Assembly (NCBI RefSeq): GCF_023534745.1
Contig: NZ_JAMHJQ010000007.1
Location: forward strand, 291,145-355,144
Direction: 5' to 3'
Origin: Streptomyces sp. 35G-GA-8
GTDB lineage: Bacteria; Actinomycetota; Actinomycetes; Streptomycetales; Streptomycetaceae
DNA length: 64,000 bases
Shown: positions 40,895 to 49,156 of the stretch, piece after piece
Position numbering within the stretch: the stretch's first letter is position 1
Layout: every line of letters starts with the position of its first letter
Made by a program: the position numbers and the translations under genes
Notes under the pieces: model-generated
The model's database searches: none
What the model saw: the letters and a program-made list of their open reading frames with translations, nothing else
What the model was told of the DNA's origin: nothing

Positions 40895-41938
40895 GTGACG
40901 ACCTATGACGATCGAGCGAGCCTCACAGATCTGACCACCACAGCGGAGCGGGTGCGCGCGTCGGTGGAGGGTGTGATCGAGGGCAAGCCGGAGGTCGTAC
41001 GGCTTTCGCTGACCGTGCTGCTCGCCGAGGGACATCTTCTGATCGAGGATGTCCCCGGCGTGGGCAAGACCATGCTGGCCAAGGCGCTGGCGCGCTCCAT
41101 CGACTGTTCGGTGCGGCGCATTCAGTTCACCCCCGACCTGCTGCCTTCGGACATCACCGGAGTGTCGATCTTCGACCAGCAGCGACGGGACTTCGAGTTC
41201 AAACCGGGCGCGATATTCGCCCAGATCGTGATCGGCGACGAGATCAACCGCGCCTCGCCCAAGACCCAGTCGGCGCTGCTGGAGTCCATGGAGGAGCGCC
41301 AGGTCACCATCGACGGGCAGACCTATGAACTGCCCGACCCCTTCATGGTGGTGGCCACCCAGAACCCGGTGGAGATGGAGGGGACGTATCCCCTGCCCGA
41401 GGCGCAGCGCGACCGCTTCATGGCCCGGGTCTCGATCGGCTATCCCAGCGCGGAGGCCGAGTTGCAGATGCTGGACGTGCACGGCGGGATATCCCCGCTG
41501 GACGACCTCCAGCCGGTGGCCCACGCGCACGACATCGTGAAGCTGATCGACGCGGTGCGCACGGTCCATGTCGCCGAGTCCGTGCGGCGGTACGCGGTCG
41601 AGCTGGTCGGGGCGACCCGTAACCACCCCGACCTCAGACTCGGCGCCTCGCCGCGTGCGACGCTCCATCTGCTGCGCGCCGCGAAGGCCGCGGCGGCGCT
41701 GAGCGGACGGGACTACGCGCTGCCGGACGATGTGCAGTCCCTGGCGACGGCGGTGCTCGCGCACCGGCTGCTGCCCACGGCCCAGGCGCAGCTGAACCGC
41801 CGTACCGCCGAGCAGGTCGTGCTGGAGATACTCCAGCGCGTCCCGGTGCCGACGGCGGGCGGCGGCCAGGTCCCCGGGCGCCAGACACCGGGCGCCGGAC
41901 CGCTCTACGGCCAGCAGCCCGGGGTACGGCGCCTGTGA
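40895..41938 (+). CDS. MoxR family AAA+ ATPase
   Basis: 347 residues. Walker A in IEDVPGVGKTMLAKALARSI (about residue 60), Walker B IVIGDEINRASPKTQSALLESMEERQVTI, sensor 1 VVATQNPVEMEGTYPLPEAQRDRF, and a C-terminal lid with SPRATLHLLRAAKAAAAL. MoxR proteins act as chaperones that mature partner complexes, often with a VWA or DUF58 partner, as in the next gene. GTG at 40895 with GAGGAGG upstream. The stop overlaps the DUF58 start (TGATG), making a three-gene operon with the transglutaminase. Confidence 0.95.
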   Translation: MTTYDDRASLTDLTTTAERVRASVEGVIEGKPEVVRLSLTVLLAEGHLLIEDVPGVGKTMLAKALARSIDCSVRRIQFTPDLLPSDITGVSIFDQQRRDFEFKPGAIFAQIVIGDEINRASPKTQSALLESMEERQVTIDGQTYELPDPFMVVATQNPVEMEGTYPLPEAQRDRFMARVSIGYPSAEAELQMLDVHGGISPLDDLQPVAHAHDIVKLIDAVRTVHVAESVRRYAVELVGATRNHPDLRLGASPRATLHLLRAAKAAAALSGRDYALPDDVQSLATAVLAHRLLPTAQAQLNRRTAEQVVLEILQRVPVPTAGGGQVPGRQTPGAGPLYGQQPGVRRL

Positions 41939-43296
41939 TGACACCCGGGGGGCCGGTGGCCGAGAGCGGCGAGGACAAGGGCGGGGCGCGGGCCGCGCTG
42001 TCCGGACTGACCACGCGCGGCCGGTCGTTCCTCGCGGCCGGGGTCGCGGCGGCTGTCTGCGCCTATGTCCTGGGCCAGTCGGATCTGCTGCGCGTGGGGC
42101 TTCTGCTCGCCGTGCTGCCGCTGCTCTGCGTGGGGGTCCTCTACCGCACCCGCTACCGGGTCGCGGGCAGCCGGCGGCTGTCGCCCTCCCGGGTGCCCGC
42201 GGGCTCCGAGGCGCGCGTGCAGCTGCGGATGGACAACGTCACGCGGATGCCCACCGGGCTGCTGATGCTCCAGGACCATGTGCCGTACGTGCTCGGCCCG
42301 CGCCCCCGGTTCGTGCTCGACCGGGTCGAGCCGGGCGGTCGCCGCGAGGTGTCCTACCGGGTCCGCTCGGATCTGCGCGGGCGGTATCCGCTGGGACCGC
42401 TCCAGCTGCGGCTGAGCGACCCCTTCGGGATGTGCGAGCTGACCCGCTCGTTCAGCGCGTACGACACCCTGACCGTCGTTCCGCGCACCGAACCGCTGCC
42501 ACCGGTACGGCTCGGGGGCGAGGCGTCGGGGTACGGCGAGGGGCGGCAGCGCTCGCTGTCACTGGCCGGTGAGGACGATGTGATCCCCCGCGGCTACCGG
42601 CACGGCGACGATCTGCGCCGGGTGCACTGGCGCTCGACGGCCCGCTACGGCGAACTGATGGTGCGCCGTGAGGAGCAGCCGCAGCGGGCCAGATGCACGG
42701 TGCTGCTGGACACCCGGCGAAGCGCCTACCAGGGCGCGGGCCCCGACTCCGCCTTCGAATGGGCGGTGTCGGGCGCGGCCTCCGCCCTGGTGCATCTGCT
42801 CGAACGCGGCTTCGCGGTACGGCTGTTGACGGACACCGGCAGCTCGATGCCCGGCGAGGGCGCCGACGGCTTCGCGGGGGCGACCCAGGAGTCCGCCGAC
42901 TCGGCCGGACTGATGATGGACACCCTCGCGGTCGTCGAGCACTCCGACAGCGTGGACCTCTCCCCCGCGTACGCGGTCCTGCGCGGCGGCACCGAAGGAC
43001 TGCTGGTCGCGTTCTTCGGCGATCTGGACGAGGAGCAGACGGCGGTGGCGGCCCGGATGCGGCAGCGCAGCGCCGTGGCCGTCGCCTTCGTACTGGACAG
43101 CGCCGGCTGGACGCAGGGCGCCGGACCCGCCGGGACCGTCGAGGACCGGCTGCGGCAGCTGCGCGAGGCCGGGTGGACGGCGCTCGCCGTGCCCTCGGGG
43201 GCCGCGCTGCCCGAGCTGTGGCAGCAGGCCGCGCGGCAGCGATCGGAGTCGGCCGTCACGGGCGGTACGACAGGCTTCTCCGGAGGTTGGTCATGA
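41938..43296 (+). CDS. DUF58 domain protein (MoxR partner)
   Basis: 452 residues. Two close membrane segments near the N-terminus (about 33-50 and 52-70) are followed by a beta-rich region and the DUF58 signature (DDVIPRGYRHGDDLRRVHWRSTARYGELMVRREE, about residues 205-245), next to a von Willebrand A-like fold (CTVLLDTRRSAYQG). The family occurs with MoxR ATPases and transglutaminases and is thought to be a MoxR client or adaptor. The start is ATG 41938 (or GTG 41935), overlapping the moxR stop; its own stop overlaps the next gene by ATGA. Confidence 0.92.
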   Translation: MTPGGPVAESGEDKGGARAALSGLTTRGRSFLAAGVAAAVCAYVLGQSDLLRVGLLLAVLPLLCVGVLYRTRYRVAGSRRLSPSRVPAGSEARVQLRMDNVTRMPTGLLMLQDHVPYVLGPRPRFVLDRVEPGGRREVSYRVRSDLRGRYPLGPLQLRLSDPFGMCELTRSFSAYDTLTVVPRTEPLPPVRLGGEASGYGEGRQRSLSLAGEDDVIPRGYRHGDDLRRVHWRSTARYGELMVRREEQPQRARCTVLLDTRRSAYQGAGPDSAFEWAVSGAASALVHLLERGFAVRLLTDTGSSMPGEGADGFAGATQESADSAGLMMDTLAVVEHSDSVDLSPAYAVLRGGTEGLLVAFFGDLDEEQTAVAARMRQRSAVAVAFVLDSAGWTQGAGPAGTVEDRLRQLREAGWTALAVPSGAALPELWQQAARQRSESAVTGGTTGFSGGWS

Positions 43297-45734
43297 GCGG
43301 TAGCGGAAGGCTGGCGCTGTGCGCTTTCGCCGCCACGCTGATGGCGGCGGGCGCACTGCTGCCGCTGGTCCAGTCCACCGCCTGGCTGCTGCACGCCGGG
43401 ATCATGCTGGCGGTCGTCGGCGGGGTCGGCGCGCTGACCCGTCGGGTGCCGCTGGCCAGGACCCTGACCGTCGCGCTCCAGGGCCTGGCCGCCCTGCTGA
43501 TGCTCACGGTGGTCTTCGCCCCGGACCAGGCGCTGCTCGGCATCGTGCCCACCCCCGAGGTGTTCGCGCAGTTCGGCCGGCTGCTCACCGAGGGCGGCGA
43601 CGACGTCGGGCGGTACGCGATACCGGCGCCCGCGACCGACGGCATCCGGCTGATGCTGATCGGCGGCGTGCTGGTGATCGGGCTCGCGGTGGACGCGATC
43701 GCGGTGACCTTCCGCGGCGCGGCCCCGGCGGGACTGCCGCTGCTGGCGCTCTACTCGGTCGCGGCGGGGCTCTCCGGCGGCGCCGGGGGCTGGCTGTGGT
43801 TCCTGCTCGCGGCCGGCGGCTACCTCCTGCTGCTCCTGGCGGAGGGCCGGGACCGGCTGTCGCAGTGGGGCCGGGTGTTCGGCGGGGCGCCGCGCGCGCC
43901 GGGCCGGTTCTCGTCCGGCTCCGACGCCTCGGGCGGGCGCGCCCCGGTCCGTACCGGACGCCGGATCGGTGTGGTGGCGCTGGGTGTCGCGCTGGTGGTC
44001 CCGGCCGCCCTGCCCGCGCTGGACGGCGGCCTGCTGGCCGGCACCGGCGCAGGGAACGGCTCGGGGGTGGGCGGTGGGGGCACGATCTCCGCCGTCAACC
44101 CGCTGGTCTCGCTCCAGGACAATCTGAACCAGCCGGAGGACCGCGAGGCGCTGCGTTACCGGACGAACGCGCCCGACACCCAGGACATGTATCTGCGGAT
44201 CATGGCGCTGGACAAGTTCGACGGCACGTCCTGGCGGTTCTCGCAGCGCAAGGTCGAGGACGTACCCGACCGGCTGCCCGGCTCCCCCGGGCTGGGCCCC
44301 GGGATCAGCACGACCGAGGTCAGGACCAATATCTCCGCCGCCGAGTGGTACCGGCAGAACTATCTGCCGATGCCCTACCCGGCGACCCAGGTGGACGTCG
44401 AGGGGCGCTGGCGCTTCGAGCCCGCGGGCAGGACGCTGGTGGGCGACCGCGGACAGTCGACGCGCGGCGTGCGGTACGAGGTCTCCAGCCTGCTGGTGAA
44501 CCCGACCCGGGAACAGCTCGCCGCGGCGCCCCCGGCGCCGTCGTCCCTGCGCCGTGAGTACACCGAGGTCCCTGCGGTCCTGCCGGACGTGGTGAAGTCG
44601 ACGGCGCTCGATGTCACCGAGGGCGCGGCCAACGACTACGAGAGGGCCGTCAGGCTCCAGGACTGGTTCGCGCTGGACGGCGGCTTCACCTACAACACCG
44701 AGGTGGACTCGGGCACCGGCGTCACGGCGATCACGCGGTTCCTCAGGAACAAGGAAGGCTTCTGCGTCCACTTCTCCTTCGCGATGGCCGCGATGGCCCG
44801 GACGCTGGGCATCCCGGCGCGGGTCGCGGTGGGCTTCACGCCGGGCACGCCGCAGCCGGACGGCAGCGTGTCCGTCGGGCTGCGTGACGCGCACGCCTGG
44901 CCCGAGCTGTATTTCGAGGGCGTCGGATGGACCCGGTTCGAGCCGACGCCGAGCCGAGGCAGCGCGCCCGACTACACCCGCGAGGACGCGCCGTCGGACG
45001 GGCCGAGCGACGCGGCCCAGCCCGACGCCGGCGCCACGACCGCCCCGTCGGCGGAGCCGTCGGCCTCGGACAGCTGCCAGGCGCAGTCGCCCCAGGCGGC
45101 CGAGTGCGGACCGGTCGCTCCCGGCGCCGCCGTGCCGCCGACGGACCCGGGGTTCCCCCTGAAGACCGTGGGGTGGATCCTCCTGGGCGGGCTGGCGGTG
45201 GTGGCTCTGCCGCTGCTGCCGCTGCTCTGGCGGACCAGAACCCGGGCCCGGCGGCTTGGCTCCGCCGGGCGGCTGGGCTCCGCCGGGCGCGCCCCGGCGG
45301 ACGCGACGGCCCGGACGCTGATGGCCTGGCGGGAGATCACCGATACGGCCTGGGACCACGGTGTGCCGCCCGACGAATCAAGAACGCCGCGGAAGGCGGC
45401 GGAGCGCATCGTGCGGCTTGGCCGGCTGGAGGGAGCGGCGGCCGAGGCGGTGCACCGGGTGGCCGGTTCCGTGGAGCAGGTGCTGTACGCGCCCGAGCCA
45501 CGGCCGGGTACGGGCCTCGCCGACGACGCCCGGCGGGTCCGGGAGGGGCTGGGTGCCTCGGTCGGCCGCTGGACCCGGCTGCGGGCACTCCTCGCGCCGC
45601 GCTCGTCCGTACGGGTGGTCTGGGCCGCCTCGAAGCGCTGGACGTCCCTGACGGCCCGCTGGAGCCCCCAGCGGCTCTCGGGGGCCACCCGAGCGGTCAC
45701 CGCGCGCTGGCGCCCCTCGCGTCAGCGGGGCTGA
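43293..45734 (+). CDS. Membrane transglutaminase-like protein (TgpA-type)
   Basis: 813 residues. Six or so N-terminal membrane segments (residues 8-225) and an outside loop with DUF3488-like sequence (LRYRTNAPDTQDMYLRIMALDKFDGTSW) precede the transglutaminase-like domain: Cys491 in NKEGFCVHFSFAMAAMARTLGIPARVAVGF, His534 in DAHAWPELYF, and Glu550 (WTRFEPTP), where Asp is usual. A Ser/Pro/Ala linker, a further membrane segment (about 625-645) and a cytoplasmic DUF4129-like tail follow. The enzyme could cleave or cross-link cell-surface peptides; the substrate is unknown. ATG overlaps the DUF58 stop, with GGAGG 7 nt upstream. Ends at a strong bidirectional terminator. Confidence 0.92.
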   Translation: MSGSGRLALCAFAATLMAAGALLPLVQSTAWLLHAGIMLAVVGGVGALTRRVPLARTLTVALQGLAALLMLTVVFAPDQALLGIVPTPEVFAQFGRLLTEGGDDVGRYAIPAPATDGIRLMLIGGVLVIGLAVDAIAVTFRGAAPAGLPLLALYSVAAGLSGGAGGWLWFLLAAGGYLLLLLAEGRDRLSQWGRVFGGAPRAPGRFSSGSDASGGRAPVRTGRRIGVVALGVALVVPAALPALDGGLLAGTGAGNGSGVGGGGTISAVNPLVSLQDNLNQPEDREALRYRTNAPDTQDMYLRIMALDKFDGTSWRFSQRKVEDVPDRLPGSPGLGPGISTTEVRTNISAAEWYRQNYLPMPYPATQVDVEGRWRFEPAGRTLVGDRGQSTRGVRYEVSSLLVNPTREQLAAAPPAPSSLRREYTEVPAVLPDVVKSTALDVTEGAANDYERAVRLQDWFALDGGFTYNTEVDSGTGVTAITRFLRNKEGFCVHFSFAMAAMARTLGIPARVAVGFTPGTPQPDGSVSVGLRDAHAWPELYFEGVGWTRFEPTPSRGSAPDYTREDAPSDGPSDAAQPDAGATTAPSAEPSASDSCQAQSPQAAECGPVAPGAAVPPTDPGFPLKTVGWILLGGLAVVALPLLPLLWRTRTRARRLGSAGRLGSAGRAPADATARTLMAWREITDTAWDHGVPPDESRTPRKAAERIVRLGRLEGAAAEAVHRVAGSVEQVLYAPEPRPGTGLADDARRVREGLGASVGRWTRLRALLAPRSSVRVVWAASKRWTSLTARWSPQRLSGATRAVTARWRPSRQRG

Positions 45735-45812
45735 GCGGTACGTGGTCGTACGGCCGCGCGGCGCCGAAGGGGCGCCGTGCAGCCGCCCGGGAACGACTCA
45801 GGGACGCGGAAA

Positions 45813-45854
45813 ACGACTGAGGGGCGAACGCCTTCGCGTTCGCCCCTCAGTCGT
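45813..45854. terminator. Strong 19-bp bidirectional terminator
   Basis: ACGACTGAGGGGCGAACGC (45813-45831) pairs perfectly with its complement at 45836-45854 around a CTTC loop. It lies between the convergent transglutaminase gene and the DUF3040 gene. Confidence 0.92.
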
Positions 45855-45877
45855 ACCGTTCAACGAACCTGATCGTC

Positions 45878-46279
45878 TCACTGGCCCTGTTCATCGCGGC
45901 GGCGCTGCCACCGCTGCTCGATGCGGTTCATCATTGAGCGGCGCTGTCTCGATTGTGCGGGCGCGGGGCCGCCGGATGCGCCGCCCGCCGCCTGCTGCTG
46001 ACCTGGTTTGGGCGCTTTGCGCCAGCCGGTGACCGCCAGGACCGCACATCCCAGCATGACGAGGAACCCCACCACGCTGATCCAGATCTGCTGGGCGACC
46101 ATTCCGGCCATGAGGAGCGCGATACCCACCAGGAAGCCTGCGACCGCCTGGTAGACCCGTCGCCGGGTGTACGTACGCAGCCCGCTTCCCTCAAGCGCTG
46201 TCGCGAACTTGGGATCTTCGGCGTACAGCGCTCGCTCCATTTGCTCGAGCATTCGCTGCTCGTGCTCCGAGAGCGGCAC
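45878..46279 (-). CDS. DUF3040 family small membrane protein
   Basis: 133 residues. The N-terminus PLSEHEQRMLEQMERALYAEDPKFA is the hallmark of DUF3040 actinobacterial proteins. Two membrane segments (about 45-64 and 67-85) follow, then a Gln/Arg-rich cytoplasmic tail (QRRSMMNRIEQRWQRRRDEQ). Function unknown; homologues lie next to division genes throughout actinobacteria. GTG start with AGGAGGA upstream. Confidence 0.9.
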   Translation of the reverse strand: MPLSEHEQRMLEQMERALYAEDPKFATALEGSGLRTYTRRRVYQAVAGFLVGIALLMAGMVAQQIWISVVGFLVMLGCAVLAVTGWRKAPKPGQQQAAGGASGGPAPAQSRQRRSMMNRIEQRWQRRRDEQGQ

Positions 46280-46550
46280 GGAGTCCTCCTAGTCGTCGGT
46301 CGCGGGGGGCGACCGGTATGCGGCTCCTTCAAGGATAGGCAGGGAATCGCCCCCGTGAAACCCGCCCTCAACGCCAATTCGCCATTCCGGGCCGCCATGT
46401 CGACTCGGCCGCTGAGGCGTTGATTCCCCAACCGTCGATCCGTCATGCCGGATGTCGTACCCCGATCATACGGCGCTGAGGGCCCCACTGGGGGGCCTGT
46501 GGCGTACTCCATGTGCCGCTGCGCCGCTGATCAGCAAGGCGATCAGCGTC

Positions 46551-46711
46551 CCGGAGGAGCCCCGGAGGAGCCTCGGAGGTGCCCCGGAGGTGCCCCGAAG
46601 GGGCTCCGGACGGCCCAGGACGGCTCCGGAACGGCTCGGCGAAGGGCCGGGGAAGACTCCAGGACGGCTCGGAGAAGACTCGGGAAAGACTCGGGGAAGA
46701 CCCCGGGGCCG
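46551..46711. repeat. Degenerate ~11-bp tandem array (about 14 units)
   Basis: Units begin at about 46553, 46564, 46575, 46586, 46597 and 46608 with an exact 11-bp step (consensus GGAGGNGCCCC). They drift in the middle, then resume at 46671, 46682 and 46693 as GGNGAAGACTC. The array starts 9 bp after the methyltransferase stop on its transcript. Apart from this and the DUF3040 upstream region, the 440-bp gap 46280-46719 holds no gene. Confidence 0.75.
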
Positions 46712-46719
46712 GGTTCGCG

Positions 46720-47505
46720 TCAGTCCCGCTTCTCGCCCAGAACGTGCAGCTGGGTGGCGATGGAGTGGAAGGCGGGCAGCTCGGCCGCCGCCGCTTCCAG
46801 CTGGAGCAGCGCGTCCAGGGCGCCCGGCTGGGTGTCCACCAGCCCGCCGGGGACCAGGTCCGCGAAGACCCGTACACCGTGCACGGCGCTGACCCGGAGG
46901 CCGGCTCCGGAGGCCAGCTCCGTCAGCTGTTCGGCGGTGAAGCGCCGGGGCACCGGGTCGCCCTGCCCCCAGCGGCCCGCCGGGTCGGTGAGCGCCTGCC
47001 GGGCCTCGATGAAATGCCCGGCGAGCGCCCTCGCGAGCACGGCGCCGCCCAGACCCGCGGCGAGCAGGCTGAGCGCCCCGGCCGATCGCAGGGCGTCCAC
47101 GGCGTTCCGCACGCCTTCCGCCGGGTCGTCCACGTACTCCAGGACGCCATGGCAGAGCACCGCGTCGAAGCCGCCGCGCTCGACCACGTCGAAGAGGCCG
47201 TGGATGTCCCCCTGCACCCCGCGGACGCGCTCGGCTACCCCGGCCTCGGCCGCTCGGCGCTCCAGGGCGAAGAGCGCGTTCGGGCTGGGGTCCACCACGG
47301 TGACGCGATGCCCCAGACGGGCGACGGGCACCGCGAAGCTGCCCGTGCCCCCTCCGGTGTCGAGCACGTCCAGAACGTCGCTCCCGGCCGCCTTGGCGCG
47401 GCGGCCGAGGGCGTCTTTCAGGACCTCCCACACCACGGCGGTACGCAGGGAGCCGCGGGGGCGGGAGGGCGCCTCCCCACCGGTAACAGGGGAACGGTCC
47501 GACAC
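46720..47505 (-). CDS. SAM-dependent methyltransferase (class I)
   Basis: 261 residues. The SAM-binding motif I is LDVLDTGGGTGSFAVPVARLGHRVTVVDPS, with the acidic end of strand 2 in VVDPSPNALFALE; motif IV is FDAVLCHGVLEYVDDP and later VPRRFTAEQLTELASGAGL. It resembles the small-molecule / CmoM-like methyltransferase group; the substrate cannot be told. GTG start with GAGGAG upstream. Followed by an 11-bp tandem array in its 3' region. Confidence 0.9.
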   Translation of the reverse strand: MSDRSPVTGGEAPSRPRGSLRTAVVWEVLKDALGRRAKAAGSDVLDVLDTGGGTGSFAVPVARLGHRVTVVDPSPNALFALERRAAEAGVAERVRGVQGDIHGLFDVVERGGFDAVLCHGVLEYVDDPAEGVRNAVDALRSAGALSLLAAGLGGAVLARALAGHFIEARQALTDPAGRWGQGDPVPRRFTAEQLTELASGAGLRVSAVHGVRVFADLVPGGLVDTQPGALDALLQLEAAAAELPAFHSIATQLHVLGEKRD

Positions 47506-47598
47506 GGCAGTTGACTCCTCGGCGCGGTGCCACCCGTGGTGGCAGGGCGTGAACGGTGCGGGCTCCGCCCACCCTATTGCCTCGGCCGCACGTCCCGG

Positions 47599-48138
47599 TC
47601 ACCCAGCGGCATCGCCCTGCCGGGGGTGTTCGGCACGGGGCTGGGGCAGCACCGGATCGAGCACGAGCAGCCGCTCGACCAGGCGCAGGAACATGGCGGC
47701 GTCGCGCAGCAGATCGTCCGCGTCACGGCCGGTGGCCGCGCCGGGTATGCCCGCCTCGGCGCGCGCCCTGCGCGGGGCGCCCGAGGCGAAGAGGGCGCTC
47801 CACTCCGACAGCTCGGGCGCTATCTCGGGCAGGACCTCCCAGGCGCTTCTGATGCGCCGCCGCCGCTGCGGGGTGGTCTCCGGGCGGCCACGGGCGGCGA
47901 GCACCGCGGCGGCGGTGCGCAGGGCGGCGAGATGGGCGGTGGCGTAGCGCTCGTTCGGAGTGTCCAGCTCGGCGGCCTCGCCCAGGCCCGCGTGTGCCTG
48001 GGCAAGGAGATCGAGGGCCGCCGGCGGGGCCGTGGCCCGGCGCAGGACGGGGTGGACATCGCTCGGCGGACCGGTCAGGGCGGGGGCAGGGCCGTCTGTA
48101 CGGCGCCGACGTGCGGCACCGGCGTAGGAGCTGGCCAT
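47599..48138 (-). CDS. SAV_6107-family HEPN domain protein
   Basis: 179 residues, mostly helical. The central part HPVLRRATAPPAALDLLAQAHAGLGEAAELDTPNERYATAHLAALRTAAAVLA is the hallmark of this Streptomyces HEPN family; the C-terminal helix (DADDLLRDAAMFLRLVERLL) completes the fold. Some HEPN proteins are RNases with an RxxxxH motif, but I see no clear copy here, so catalysis is doubtful. ATG with AGGAGG 9 nt upstream. It faces away from the ABC-like operon, sharing a 157-bp divergent promoter region. Confidence 0.85.
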   Translation of the reverse strand: MASSYAGAARRRRTDGPAPALTGPPSDVHPVLRRATAPPAALDLLAQAHAGLGEAAELDTPNERYATAHLAALRTAAAVLAARGRPETTPQRRRRIRSAWEVLPEIAPELSEWSALFASGAPRRARAEAGIPGAATGRDADDLLRDAAMFLRLVERLLVLDPVLPQPRAEHPRQGDAAG

Positions 48139-48228
48139 GACGGAACCTCCTGTCGTCGTGTGACGGTGCTGTAGCCGTATGTGTCCATGGTGGAGGGCAC
48201 CACTGACAATCGGCCCTGACCTGCGACT

Positions 48229-48257
48229 TTGTATCGCACAGCGGTTCGGGGTAGCTT
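48229..48257 (+). promoter_or_regulatory. Promoter of the ABC-like / YhgE / TetR operon
   Basis: -35 TTGTAT (48229-48234), 17-bp spacer, -10 TAGCTT (48252-48257), directly followed by the TetR-type operator. Confidence 0.7.
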
Positions 48258-48279
48258 TTGAACTGACCAGTCAGTACAA
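48258..48279. promoter_or_regulatory. TetR-type operator at the operon start
   Basis: Inverted repeat TTGAACTGAC / GTCAGTACAA with a 2-bp centre and 9 of 10 matching positions. It covers the expected transcription start, so binding would repress. The TetR gene at the end of the same operon is the likely ligand-responsive repressor. Confidence 0.75.
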
Positions 48280-48295
48280 AGAAATCGAGGCACCC

Positions 48296-49156
48296 GTGGA
48301 CAGCCGGGAACGCGTGGACAGCCGGGAACGCACAGGCAGCCGGGTACGCACAGGCGGTCGACCGGACGGCCCGCACGGCGCGGCCGTCATCGCCGAGGAC
48401 TTCGGGCTCAAGGGCGCGCGCGGCTGGGCGTTCCGCCATGTGCACGTCGATGCCGCGCCCGGCACGGTCGTGGTGATCGAGGGCCCCTCGGGCTCGGGGC
48501 GCACCTGTCTGCTGCTCGCGCTCACCGGCCGGATGCGCCCCACCGAGGGCCGCGCCGAGATCGCCGGTCTGCCCCTTCCCCGCGCCATGGCGGCCGTACG
48601 CCGCGTCAGCGGTCTCGGCCATGTCCCGGGCGTCAGCGATCTCGATCCGGCGCTGACCGTCGCCGAGCATCTGCGGGAACGCGCGCTGCTCCAGCGCCGG
48701 TTCGGCGGCTCCCCGCGCGCCCTGCTACGACCCCGCGCCCAGCGGGCGGCCGAGGCCCGAGGCCGTATCGACGCCGCGCTGACGGCCGCCGGGCTCGACA
48801 CGTCCGCCCTGCCCAAGGGCGAGCGCACGGCGGCGCGCGATCTGGAGCGGCTGGAGGCGCTGCGTCTCTCGGTCGCCCTCGCGCTGATCGGCCGGCCCCG
48901 GCTGCTGGCGGTGGACGATCTGGACCTCAAGCTCTCCGACGCCGACCGCGCGGAGGCCTGGCGGCTGCTGCGGTCCGTCGCCGAGGACGGCACGACCGTG
49001 CTCGCCGTGTGCGGCCAGGCCCCCGGAGCCGCCGGAGCCCCCGGAGCCGCCGGAAACACGGACACCGTCGGCCGCGGCGGCGAGCCGGACACCGTCATCA
49101 TCCGTACGAACGAGGAGGGGGCGGCCGATGCGCTCGCCGAAACTGGCCGCGCTTGA
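48296..49156 (+). CDS. Degenerate ABC-type ATP-binding protein
   Basis: 286 residues with an ABC ATPase outline, but key residues altered: Walker A reads GPSGSGRT (Arg for Lys), Walker B reads RLLAVDDLDL (Asp for the catalytic Glu), and there is no LSGGQ signature (LERLEALRLSVAL in its place). It may bind but hydrolyse nucleotide poorly, or act as a structural partner of the YhgE protein whose gene it overlaps by 29 bp. The GTG at 48296 has GAGG upstream. The first 18 codons contain an 18-bp direct repeat (VDSRER twice, then TGSRVR), duplicating the start GTG at 48314. Confidence 0.82.
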   Translation: MDSRERVDSRERTGSRVRTGGRPDGPHGAAVIAEDFGLKGARGWAFRHVHVDAAPGTVVVIEGPSGSGRTCLLLALTGRMRPTEGRAEIAGLPLPRAMAAVRRVSGLGHVPGVSDLDPALTVAEHLRERALLQRRFGGSPRALLRPRAQRAAEARGRIDAALTAAGLDTSALPKGERTAARDLERLEALRLSVALALIGRPRLLAVDDLDLKLSDADRAEAWRLLRSVAEDGTTVLAVCGQAPGAAGAPGAAGNTDTVGRGGEPDTVIIRTNEEGAADALAETGRA

